Below, in pieces: positions 22,576 to 29,814 of a DNA stretch of 34,092 bases. The stretch spans positions 1-34,092 of the forward strand of contig JAPPLU010000077.1 of the NCBI GenBank assembly GCA_028874075.1, given 5' to 3'. Under the pieces are notes generated by a model. The model was given only the letters and a program-made list of their open reading frames with translations. It was not told the DNA's origin and made no database searches. Numbering within the stretch: position 1 is the first letter of the stretch; each line of letters opens with the position of its first letter. Origin of the DNA: Chloroflexota bacterium. GTDB lineage: Bacteria > Chloroflexota > Dehalococcoidia > Lucifugimonadales > UBA3495. A program made the position numbers and the translations under genes.

Positions 22576-23106
22576 CTACTTTTCCTCTTCATCGTTTTCG
22601 CTGGGCAGGCGATGGCCGTTGCCGTTGCCTCCAAAGTCCGGAAGTTCCACGCCTTCGGGGACCTTCCCTGCCCGAATTTGTTCCTCCAGCCACACCTTCA
22701 TGGCCCTGGCGTTCCGTTGCCGCTCTTCTTCCCTGACTTCTTCCCTGACTTCTTCCCGAACCTCCGGGCGGAGATCTTCCCGAATCTTGTCTATGGTGGG
22801 CTGCAGCAAGAACTTCAGGTTCATAACAACTTTGCCTCCGGCGTGGTGGACTACGACCAGGATGCTCAGAACTATCAGCAGGTCCCACGGGTCTGTAATG
22901 GACTGCCACGGCTTGGGCAGGTCTATTTTATCAAGAAACTCGCCGGCTGGCAGGTATCTAAGGGAGATGGCGTACAGGGCAAGCGCCACTTCCAGGGTAG
23001 TCAAGGTCTTGCCCCCGTTGGCCAGGGCCGTCCTCAGCTTGGAAGGCGCGCTGCGGTAGATGAGCCTGGCCAGGGGTAACAAGAGGTAGGAAAGAAGCTC
23101 GGACAT
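22576..23106 (-). CDS. Membrane protein with charged coiled-coil tail, unknown function
   Basis: A 176-residue protein I do not recognise. The N-terminal third is amphipathic to hydrophobic (SELLSYLLLPLARLIY, then LTTLEVALALYAISLRYL). A clear hydrophobic segment, WDLLIVLSILVVVHHAG, lies near residues 73-89. The C-terminal part is very charged and should form a coiled coil, with REEVREEVREEERQ encoded by a tandem 12-bp repeat (22725-22760, three copies). The tail ends in an acidic DEEEK. Membrane anchoring with a cytoplasmic coil is inferred. ATG start at 23106. It is followed on its strand by the pyrE remnant, with no link in function. Confidence 0.75.
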   Translation of the reverse strand: MSELLSYLLLPLARLIYRSAPSKLRTALANGGKTLTTLEVALALYAISLRYLPAGEFLDKIDLPKPWQSITDPWDLLIVLSILVVVHHAGGKVVMNLKFLLQPTIDKIREDLRPEVREEVREEVREEERQRNARAMKVWLEEQIRAGKVPEGVELPDFGGNGNGHRLPSENDEEEK

Positions 23107-23137
23107 TGGATAGTATTCCCGCTATTTTCGTTACAAA

Positions 23138-23166
23138 GCAGGGGCGGGTTTCAAACCCGCCCCTGC
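23138..23166. repeat. Dispersed palindromic repeat family A, copy 3 (perfect)
   Basis: A perfect palindrome of two 14-base arms around one C. The left arm is GCAGGGGCGGGTTT. It lies between the minus-strand genes at 23232 and 23106, where it could end or stabilise the transcript of the substrate-binding protein gene. Confidence 0.85.
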
Positions 23167-23231
23167 GGTAGAACCGGTTAACCCCCTACGGAAAGGTGAA
23201 ACCGGCCCCTATTGGATAGGCAGCTGTAAGC

Positions 23232-25016
23232 CTACTCTTCGAACCACATGCCGCTGACGCGGATTGTGGGGTCAAGGCGGGGCTCCCACTGCAGCTTGGG
23301 GTTGACGGCGTAGACCACCGGCAGGTCGAACAGCGGCAGCATGAACACTTCCTCGCGGAAGCGGTCGGCCAGTACTTCCAGCCGGTCCTGCCGTTCCTGG
23401 CCTGAAGAGGCCAGGGCTTCGTCGATCTGGTCCTGGATGCCGCCGGGGGCGGGATCGCACACGGCGGAACGGGTGCTGGTGCAGTTCATGTAGTAGCGCA
23501 CCTGCCGACCGAAGTCCAGGGTCTCGTTGGAGGGCTGGTTGCCGATCATGTGGAAGCCTTCGCAGCTGGCATTGCCCTTCTCCACGGCGGCAATCATGTC
23601 GTCCCGAGTGGCCTCGGTGGTCTCCGGGTCACGCCCCGACTCTTCGATGATGTCCAGTATGGCCTGGCCCACGGCGCACCGGGAGCGGGCGCTGCGGATG
23701 GAAGGCTCCACGATCTGGAACTCGAAGTTGATGCCCACCTCGTTCAGGTAGGCGTGGACGGCCTCGGAAATCTCCGTCTGCTTGGCCACACGAACGCCCC
23801 GGGATATGAGGGTTATCGTGTTCTCCGGGTTGTAGTCGGCCTGTTGGAGCAACTGCTTCGAGAGCTCGGGGTCGTATTCGTAGGGAGCTGTGTTAGCTTC
23901 AGTGGCTCCGATGATGCCCGGCCAGATGATGTTGCCGCGGCAGGTGGTGAGGCCGGCGTAGAGAGTGTCCACCAATTCCTGGCAGTTGACGGCGTGGGCT
24001 ATGGCCTGCCGGACCTCCTTCTTCCGCAGTTCCGGGTGCCAGGCAGTGTCAATCTGCAGGGTGTAGGTCTCGGCGGAAGACCCGAACCGCAGCTGGTCTG
24101 CGGGGAAGGCCTCAATCTGCTCAACGCCCACGTCCCAGCCCATGTCCGCCTCTTCGGTCTCGACCATGGCGGCGATGACGGTGGGCTCGCCGCGCCACTG
24201 CCATTCAATGTTCTGGATCTTGGGCTTCTGGAACTCAAAGTGGTCGCCCACGGGCACGTAGTCCGCGTAGGCTTCCTGGGTGATGGACACACCAGGGGTC
24301 CATTCCACGTGCTGGTAGGGCCCCAGCCCAATGCTCTCTCCGGCCCGTTCCTCCTCCGTGGTGCTGGCCACCCACTCCGGCGCCTCGAAGCCCAGGAAGA
24401 AGGCGGTGTTGGGGAAAATGGGGCAGGCATCCTGGCAGGTGATGTCCACCGTGTAGTCGTCCACCTTCACCGAGGTATGGGGGCCGGTGTAGTTGATGCT
24501 GCCGCCCTCGGAAGTGGGACTGCCGTTGGAGGTAAGGCTGGGCAGGGCGGCGTCGGCGTTGAAGGCCTCCCCGTTGTGGAAGGTGACGCCCTCGCGCAGG
24601 TTAAAGCGCCAAGTGTCGGCGTCTATCTTCTCCCAGCCCGTGCTGGCGGTGGTTGGCACAATCCGCAGGTCGTCGCCCGACTGCCAGGTCAGGGGGTCCT
24701 GCAGGTTGGCCCGGGTGATGGATGCGTACAACGATCCACCGATGCTGAGGAAGGAGTTGAGGTTCACCGGCTCTTCCGGCACCACCAGGACTATGGAGTC
24801 CTGGGCTGTGGTCACATCTTCAGGCAGCGGCGTGGCGGTAGGCGCCGGGGTGGCCGTGGCGTCCGGTATCGGCGTTGCCGTGGGCTGGCCTACTGCCGCC
24901 GGTTCCGCTGGCGCGGCCGGCGCCGGCTCGGAAGCCCCGCCGCAGGCCACAATCAACAGGCCCAATAAAGCCAATATTCCAACCATCCAGGTAGTTAGGT
25001 ATCGCCTCGTTTTCAT
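23232..25016 (-). CDS. Peptide/nickel-type ABC transporter substrate-binding lipoprotein
   Basis: A 594-residue extracytoplasmic solute receptor of the SBP_bac_5 family (DppA/OppA-like). ATG 25016 has GGAG before it and begins MKTRRYLTTWMVGILALL, running into the lipobox IVACGG. The longer frame to 25088 would add a non-signal-like segment. A Pro/Ala/Thr linker (about residues 28-70) leads to the receptor: TASTGWEKIDADTWRFNLRE and GVTFHNGEAFNAD match the family signature, followed by LGPYQHVEWTPG and the C-terminal LFDLPVVYAVNPKLQWEP. It would bind peptides or similar solutes for an ABC importer, whose permease and ATPase genes are not in this window. Confidence 0.93.
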   Translation of the reverse strand: MKTRRYLTTWMVGILALLGLLIVACGGASEPAPAAPAEPAAVGQPTATPIPDATATPAPTATPLPEDVTTAQDSIVLVVPEEPVNLNSFLSIGGSLYASITRANLQDPLTWQSGDDLRIVPTTASTGWEKIDADTWRFNLREGVTFHNGEAFNADAALPSLTSNGSPTSEGGSINYTGPHTSVKVDDYTVDITCQDACPIFPNTAFFLGFEAPEWVASTTEEERAGESIGLGPYQHVEWTPGVSITQEAYADYVPVGDHFEFQKPKIQNIEWQWRGEPTVIAAMVETEEADMGWDVGVEQIEAFPADQLRFGSSAETYTLQIDTAWHPELRKKEVRQAIAHAVNCQELVDTLYAGLTTCRGNIIWPGIIGATEANTAPYEYDPELSKQLLQQADYNPENTITLISRGVRVAKQTEISEAVHAYLNEVGINFEFQIVEPSIRSARSRCAVGQAILDIIEESGRDPETTEATRDDMIAAVEKGNASCEGFHMIGNQPSNETLDFGRQVRYYMNCTSTRSAVCDPAPGGIQDQIDEALASSGQERQDRLEVLADRFREEVFMLPLFDLPVVYAVNPKLQWEPRLDPTIRVSGMWFEE

Positions 25017-25426
25017 GGTTCCTTCTCCTTTCTGAAATACGCTCGTTCCAGGGTAATGGGAAGGGGTGACCCATAACGGGCCCAGCACCGGCCCGGCATG
25101 TTAAGGGAACGTTAGGAGATTCTAGAGTTGTGGAGGGCCAAAAGCAACATACATCACAATGCTGGGCAAGTCTCCAGCGCCAAATTCTCCTCCCAGCTGA
25201 CACTTGCCTGTTGACGCCCTGGAAAACCCGTCTCTAGCCTGAACAATATCGGGTGAGACGGAAACAGCCGGCGCCACGCGGTGTCCGTCGGACAACTGAA
25301 TACGGCGGGCCAATGGTGTCCGCATACAGACGCGAGGGACCGACCTTTGTGGGCCGGTCCCTTTTGTTGTCCCCGCGCTGGCGCCGGCCCATCTGCCCAA
25401 CCAAACCAGGAGAAGGAGGTGAGAGA
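25017..25426. other. Gene-free stretch before the phage-like island, with terminator-like hairpin
   Basis: About 410 bases without a supported gene. GGGACCG (25336-25342) pairs with CGGTCCC (25355-25361), followed by TTTTGTT, a terminator-like hairpin on the plus strand about 60 bases before the prohead protease. It could end a short leader or stop transcripts entering the island. The octamer GGTGTCCG occurs twice upstream of it. I could not assign a known riboswitch. Confidence 0.45.
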
Positions 25427-26080
25427 TTGACGGCTATGTTTCCCGAAGAAGTGGAATCCCCGTGGCGGCGGGAGCGCCTGCTGGAGTCCCTGGAGTCCTA
25501 CCGGCGGGGCCTGGCCGAGGCGCCCCTGCTGCGGAAACGGAGCGGCGGCCCCACCGGCGGGCGCGAGGTGGTGGTAGGCCACGGGGACGAGTACGCCCAC
25601 ACCCAAAAGGATGCGGACTCGGAGGCCCCACTGACCTTCGTCATTTCCAGCGAGGAGGTGGACCGCCACGGCGACGTGGTCCTGGCCCAGGGCTGGCGGC
25701 TGCAGGCCTACCTGCAGAACCCCGTATTCCTGTGGGCTCACAACTACGGGCTTCCCGTCATCGGCCGTGCCCTGGCCGTGTGGACGGAGCCGGGGCTGCT
25801 GCTGGCCCGCCTGCAGTTCGCCCCCACCGTGTTTGCCAGCCAGGTGGCCGCCCTGTACCGCGGCGGCTACCAGCAGGGCGTGTCCGTGGGCTTCCGCCCC
25901 CTGCGCTACGAGGAACGGCGCGACGCCAGAACGGGCGCCTTCCTGGGCATCCGCTTCCTGGAACAGGAACTGCTGGAGGTCAGCGCCGTGCCCGTCCCTG
26001 CCAACCGCCGCGCACTCAGGCGGGATGCGGGTGTGGACGTGGGCGACGTGCTGGCGGCGCTGAGGATGGATACCTGGTGA
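25427..26080 (+). CDS. HK97-family phage prohead protease
   Basis: A 217-residue protease of the HK97 prohead family, which trims capsid and scaffold during head maturation. Family marks are visible in order: FVISSEEVDRHGDVVLAQGW, NPVFLWAHNYGLPVIGRA with the catalytic-type His, YRGGYQQGVSVGFRP with the catalytic-type Ser, and EQELLEVSAVPVPANRRA. The TTG at 25427 sits seven bases after a full AAGGAGG ribosome-binding site, so I chose it; ATG 25436 is close behind. It directly precedes the capsid gene, as in phages. The portal and terminase genes that normally come just before it are absent; the substrate-binding protein gene lies there on the other strand. Confidence 0.92.
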   Translation: MTAMFPEEVESPWRRERLLESLESYRRGLAEAPLLRKRSGGPTGGREVVVGHGDEYAHTQKDADSEAPLTFVISSEEVDRHGDVVLAQGWRLQAYLQNPVFLWAHNYGLPVIGRALAVWTEPGLLLARLQFAPTVFASQVAALYRGGYQQGVSVGFRPLRYEERRDARTGAFLGIRFLEQELLEVSAVPVPANRRALRRDAGVDVGDVLAALRMDTW

Positions 26081-26085
26081 ATCTC

Positions 26086-26156
26086 TTTCACAAAGAGACG
26101 CAGAGACACAGAGGTCTCTCTAAATCTCCGTTTCTCCGCTTCTCTTTGTGAGAAAA
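26086..26156. repeat. Dispersed repeat family B, copy 2
   Basis: It starts TTTCACAAAGAGACGCAGAG and ends TTCTCTTTGTGAGAAA, an imperfect long hairpin. It fills the gap between the protease and capsid genes. Confidence 0.8.
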
Positions 26157-26191
26157 ATCTAAACAACACCCCAACCATTAGGAGGAAAGTT

Positions 26192-27523
26192 ATGACCCTT
26201 GGCACACAGGACATGGAACTCATCAAGCGCGAAGTCGCCGGCATCCGCGACTTCTACCAGTCCCGGCTGGACGCGGAACTGCCGCCCCTGCAGGAGGAGG
26301 TGGGCCGCATCGCCGCCCAGCTGGGACGGGTGCAGGAACAGTATCGCGACGGCGAACGCCGGGCCATCCTGGCCAGGTACGGCGGCGGCGACCGGCCCCG
26401 GGTAAGCCACGGCAAGTACAAGGGAATGGACGCCCTGTCCCTGGCCTACGTCCGCAGCGTGCTCAACGCCCAGCTGCGCGAGCCGGCCGGCCTGAACCAG
26501 CGCATGCTGGAGGACTGGCAGAACAATCTCAAGGCCGCCCTGGACAGCACCACCGCCGGTTCCGGCGACGAACTGGTGGCCACCGCCGAGGCCTCCGCCC
26601 TGTGGAGCGACGTCAACCTGGAAACCCTCATCGCTCCCCTCTTCTCCCGGGTGGATATGCCCACCAATCCCTTTGAGATTCCCCTGCAGCTGGGCGGCGT
26701 CACCTGGTACCCGGGCACGGAGAACACCGCCGTCACCGGCTCCGCTCCCACCACGGCCCGCCAGACCCTCACCGCCCACGAACTGGTGGCCGAGGTGCCC
26801 TGGTCCCTGACCCTGGACGAGGATGCGGTCATCGCCATGGCCGAGGAGGTGCGCAGCTCCCTGGTGCGCAACGCAGTGGAGGTGATCGACGACGTGCTGC
26901 TCAACGCCGACACCACCGCCCAGAACGGCATCAACTCCGACGGGGCCACCATCACCGCCGCCACCGCCGGCAAGGGCCACTGGCTGGTGGGCTTCGACGG
27001 CCTGCTCCACCTGCCCCTGGTGGACAACGCCGCCCAGGCCAACAACCACAATGCCGCTGTCAGCGACGGTATGTTCAACGAGGTACGCGGCAATCTGGGA
27101 AAATACGGCGTCCGCCCTTCCGAACTGGCCTACATCATGGACGTCAACACCTACATCAAGTCGCTGACGGTGGACAACTTCCGCACCCTGGACAAGCTGG
27201 GCAACAACGCTACCCTGCTGCGGGGCCAGCTGGGCGCGGTGGAGGGCATCCCCGTCATCGTCTCCGAGCAGATGGCCACCGCCGATGCCGACGGCAAGGT
27301 TACCGACGGCGGCAACGCCAACACCAAGGGTCGCCTGCTCATCACCAACCGCACCCAGTGGCGGCTGGGCTTCCGCCGGGAACTCCTCATTGAGACCACG
27401 AGGGACATCCAGAAGCGGCAGAACGTCATGGTGGTGAGAATGCGCTTGGCCTTTATGGAACGCACCGGCAGCCGCAGCACGGCCACCCACACCGCCCTGC
27501 AGTACAACATCACCGGCGTGTAG
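26192..27523 (+). CDS. HK97-type phage major capsid protein
   Basis: A 443-residue capsid protein. Residues about 1-60 form a charged coiled coil (IRDFYQSRLDAELPPLQEEV and on), the usual scaffold-like delta domain that the prohead protease removes. The HK97-fold part includes LIAPLFSRVDMPTNPFEIPL, WYPGTENTAVTGSAPTTARQ, LVAEVPWSLTLDEDA, the capsid P-domain helix, and the late EGIPVIVSEQMA and RLLITNRTQWRLGFRREL. ATG 26192 follows AGGAGGAAAG. It appears full-length with no stops. In a phage it makes the icosahedral shell; in a domesticated cluster it could make a gene-transfer or compartment particle. Confidence 0.92.
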   Translation: MTLGTQDMELIKREVAGIRDFYQSRLDAELPPLQEEVGRIAAQLGRVQEQYRDGERRAILARYGGGDRPRVSHGKYKGMDALSLAYVRSVLNAQLREPAGLNQRMLEDWQNNLKAALDSTTAGSGDELVATAEASALWSDVNLETLIAPLFSRVDMPTNPFEIPLQLGGVTWYPGTENTAVTGSAPTTARQTLTAHELVAEVPWSLTLDEDAVIAMAEEVRSSLVRNAVEVIDDVLLNADTTAQNGINSDGATITAATAGKGHWLVGFDGLLHLPLVDNAAQANNHNAAVSDGMFNEVRGNLGKYGVRPSELAYIMDVNTYIKSLTVDNFRTLDKLGNNATLLRGQLGAVEGIPVIVSEQMATADADGKVTDGGNANTKGRLLITNRTQWRLGFRRELLIETTRDIQKRQNVMVVRMRLAFMERTGSRSTATHTALQYNITGV

Positions 27524-27543
27524 CGATTCCAGGCCGGAGAGGT

Positions 27544-27623
27544 CCTTTACAAGGAGAAACGGAGAAACGGAGGCAATCGGTGATTCTCTTTGTATTTCTG
27601 TGTCTCCGGTTCTCTTTGTGAAA
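27544..27623. repeat. Dispersed repeat family B, copy 3
   Basis: It starts CTTTACAAGGAGAAACGG and ends GGTTCTCTTTGTGAAAT. It lies between the capsid and connector genes and ends just before the connector ribosome-binding site. Confidence 0.75.
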
Positions 27624-27646
27624 TTCCTGAACAAACGGAGCATGCT

Positions 27647-28456
27647 ATGACCAATGCCTATTGCGACCTGGCCCTGTTCAAATCCGGCGGCGCCCTCAAC
27701 ATCACCGGCGACTCCCACGATAGGCGCCTGCTGGCCCTGCTGGAGGAGGCGTCCCGAGTCATCGACGGTTACTGCAACCGCCACTTCTACGTCCTGAAAG
27801 CCACCCGCCGGTTCGAGGCTAACTGGTGGTCGGCGGGAATGCAGCAGCTGCTGGTCCCGGATCTCATCGCCGTCGACACGGTTAGGGTGGCGGCAAGGTT
27901 CGATGGCCCGCCCCCGGAACCCCGCTGGCGCGCCGCGTCCTACCGGCTCTACCCGTTGGACGCGGCTCCCGACCGGCCCTGGGGCCGTCCCCACACCCGT
28001 ATGGCCATAGATCCGGTCTGCACGCCCCAGTGCCGCCGCACCGACTGCCACGCCCTGGTGGAAATCTCTGGACGCTAGGGCTACCGCCAGGTGGTCACCG
28101 ACACCGGCGTTACCCTGGGTGCCGATGCGGGGATGGGAGATACCGCCCTCGCCGCCACCGACGGCGCTCCCTTTGCCCCGGGTCAGACCCTGTCCCTGGG
28201 CGACGAGCAGCTTACCGTAACCGCCGTTGCCGAGGCAGTGGTTACGGTGGAACGCGCCGTCAACGGTACGGAGGCCGCCGCCCACACCACCGGCGCGTCC
28301 GTCGGCATTTACACCTACCCCGCGCCGGTGGTGGAGGCCTGCCTGCAACTGGCCATGCGGTTGTGGCGTGGCGACGAGCAACCCCCGCCGGGCCGCAAGG
28401 GCCTGGGTCGGGAGATAGAAACCCTGCTCTCCCCCTACCGCAAGCTGCCCGTCTAA
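27647..28456 (+). pseudogene. Phage head-tail connector protein interrupted by one amber codon
   Basis: ATG 27647, with GGAG six bases before it, opens a frame that starts MTNAYCDLALFKSG and carries RLLALLEEASRVIDGYCNRHFYV, typical of Gp6-like head-tail connector proteins. It stops at a TAG (28076-28078) after VEISGR. The same frame then continues GYRQVVTDTGVTLG to the TAA at 28454-28456, including APVVEACLQLAMRLWRGDE, the usual C-terminal helix. Relatives have a Trp in the GxWGY motif, so a TGG to TAG change is the likely cause. Read through, it gives 269 residues. It is either a nonsense-inactivated gene or one that relies on suppression. Confidence 0.8.
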
Positions 28457-28492
28457 CCGGTAGCGCAGCAGATTAGTTATCCGGCAAGACCG

Positions 28493-28532
28493 TTATTCCG
28501 GCGAAAGCCGGAAACCAGTGCCCGGATTCCGG
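28493..28532. repeat. Dispersed repeat family E
   Basis: TTATTCCGGCGAAAGCCGG is followed by a second arm CCCGGATTCCGG. A related fragment in reverse orientation lies at 7431-7455. It lies between the connector and tail-terminator-like genes. Confidence 0.6.
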
Positions 28533-28584
28533 AAACCCCTCGGGCTTGAAGCCAATCCCTGATAGATATGCGGAGGACAGCAAT

Positions 28585-29004
28585 ATGTCACTGGTAGCAG
28601 TAAGGGACGAACTGGCAAAACGCCTGGCCACCCTGGATGGACTGCGGGTCTACCCCGTCCCGCCCGACACCGTGTCCGAACTGCCCGCCGCCGTTATCCA
28701 GCCCGGCCAGCCCCTGGCCGAGTACGGCCGCACCCTGTCCGGCGGCGACGTTACCTACACCTTCGCCGTCCTGCTCCTGACCCAATCCGGCGACGACGAG
28801 CAGGCCTGGCAGGACCTGGCCGCCTACCTGTCTCCCTCCGGCAGCAGCTCAGTCAAGGCCGCCGTGGAAACTTCCACCGGCCCCAACCCCGGCCCCGCCG
28901 ACTGGCTCCGCGTCCAGCGCGCCACCGAAGGCGGCCACGTCACGTACCGGAAAAACGCCTACTGGGGCGCGACCTTCCACGTCCGGGCCTACGTCGGCGG
29001 GTAA
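28585..29004 (+). CDS. Tail-terminator/tail-completion-like phage protein
   Basis: A 139-residue protein. ATG 28585 follows GGAGG at a workable distance; the frame extends to 28546 but without similarity. The order (an N-terminal helix VRDELAKRLATLDGLRVYPV, a strand PAAVIQPG, a strand-rich TYTFAVLLLTQSGDDEQAWQ, then a helix and two further strands) and the length match tail-terminator or neck proteins that follow connectors in siphophage genomes. The match is by pattern and position; no motif is diagnostic. It appears intact. Confidence 0.6.
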   Translation: MSLVAVRDELAKRLATLDGLRVYPVPPDTVSELPAAVIQPGQPLAEYGRTLSGGDVTYTFAVLLLTQSGDDEQAWQDLAAYLSPSGSSSVKAAVETSTGPNPGPADWLRVQRATEGGHVTYRKNAYWGATFHVRAYVGG

Positions 29005-29107
29005 CGGGTGCCTTTGAACCAGGGGATGTGTTCCGCTCACCCTGAGCCTGCGGAACGTCCGCCAAAAGTCCCCCAAAACCTGCCACCACATCGCCATCGG
29101 CAGCTAC

Positions 29108-29142
29108 GAAATGACCGGAAAAGATCGGAAATGACCGGAAAA
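29108..29142. repeat. Tandem 20-bp repeat
   Basis: GAAATGACCGGAAAA occurs at 29108-29122 and 29128-29142, in the 237-base gap before the tail-tube-like gene. A partial copy of repeat family C also lies in this gap (CCCTGAGCCTGCGGAA, near 29040-29055). Confidence 0.7.
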
Positions 29143-29166
29143 AGCGAATTTTCTCCCCCCCATCCC

Positions 29167-29192
29167 GTAGGGGCAGACCTGGGTGTCTGCCC
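29167..29192. repeat. Dispersed palindromic repeat family A, copy 4
   Basis: A 26-base element starting GTAGGGGCAGACCTGG and ending GTGTCTGCCC. It is identical to the copy at 29692-29717; the two flank the tail-tube-like gene as direct repeats. Confidence 0.85.
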
Positions 29193-29241
29193 TGGGCCGG
29201 GGGGTTAGGGTCCCGTCAGAACCAACTCAAGGAGGCCCGCC

Positions 29242-29682
29242 ATGCCCAGGGTACCCGTCGCAGGGAACAGCTACATCGAAATTGACGACTCCGGCGGCAC
29301 GGCCCGCAATCTGTCCGCCTGGGTCGAGGAGGTGGAACCCCTGGGCCGGCAGGTGTCGGCGGTGGACGTTACCGCCCTGAACGACACGTCCCGCCAGGTG
29401 TCGGCCGGCGTCGAACCGGTGCAGGAGTTCACCCTGCATGGCCTGTTCGACGACACCCCCGTAACCGGCCCCGACGCCGTCCTGGCCGGCATCGTGGGCA
29501 CGGTGGTAACCGTGTCTTACGGCCCGGCGGGCAACGGGGCGGGCCAGCGCAAAATCTCCGGCGAATTCCTCTGCCTGTCCTACCAGGTCGGCGGCCGCGC
29601 CGAAGAGGGCCGCAACCCCGGCCCGGTCCGCTTCACCGCCCGGTTCCGCCAGTCCGGCCCCGTAACACTGGGCTTGTGGTAG
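29242..29682 (+). CDS. Phage tail-tube-like protein
   Basis: A 146-residue beta-rich protein. The segment SYIEIDDSGGTARNLSAWVE followed by VSAVDVTALNDTSRQVSAG and FTLHGLFDDTP is the pattern of small siphophage tail-tube proteins, where a short specification of a modified reference is followed by a test of distance from zero offset. AAGGAGG lies upstream of ATG 29242. In siphophages the tape-measure gene and its chaperones come next; here the next gene is the large tail protein. It appears intact. Confidence 0.7.
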   Translation: MPRVPVAGNSYIEIDDSGGTARNLSAWVEEVEPLGRQVSAVDVTALNDTSRQVSAGVEPVQEFTLHGLFDDTPVTGPDAVLAGIVGTVVTVSYGPAGNGAGQRKISGEFLCLSYQVGGRAEEGRNPGPVRFTARFRQSGPVTLGLW

Positions 29683-29691
29683 AGAGCAGAC

Positions 29692-29717
29692 GTAGGGGCA
29701 GACCTGGGTGTCTGCCC
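29692..29717. repeat. Dispersed palindromic repeat family A, copy 5
   Basis: A 26-base copy identical to 29167-29192, ten bases after the tail-tube-like stop codon. Confidence 0.85.
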
Positions 29718-29769
29718 TGTCCTACGGTACCAAACCCTTTCCCTTGGCGGGACAAGGGTTTATTTGAAA

Positions 29770-29811
29770 CTCCCTTCCCCCTTGACGGGGGAAGGTCAGG
29801 ATGGGGGTGAG
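29770..29811. repeat. Dispersed repeat family D, copy next to the tail gene start
   Basis: It starts CTCCCTTCCCCCTTGACGGG and ends GGATGGGGGTGAG. Its last bases, GGGGGTGAG, lie just before the ATG at 29815 and seem to provide the ribosome-binding site of the large tail gene. Confidence 0.7.
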
Positions 29812-29814
29812 TAG

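Noticed and set aside
25200..25366. Riboswitch or tRNA before the prohead protease
   Set aside because: There is a terminator-like hairpin, but no conserved core of a known riboswitch and no tRNA arms could be recognised.
25253..25426. Upstream extension of the prohead protease to 25253
   Set aside because: It would run through the terminator-like hairpin and the strong AAGGAGG site, and lacks family similarity.
28076..28078. TAG as a pyrrolysine codon
   Set aside because: Relatives have Trp there, no other gene in the window uses internal TAG, and a simple TGG to TAG change is enough.
26159..28381. 740-codon open frame on the minus strand
   Set aside because: It lies antisense to the capsid and connector genes, has a low-complexity Gly/Val/His/Gln composition and no ribosome-binding site. 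It is a shadow frame of GC-rich coding DNA.
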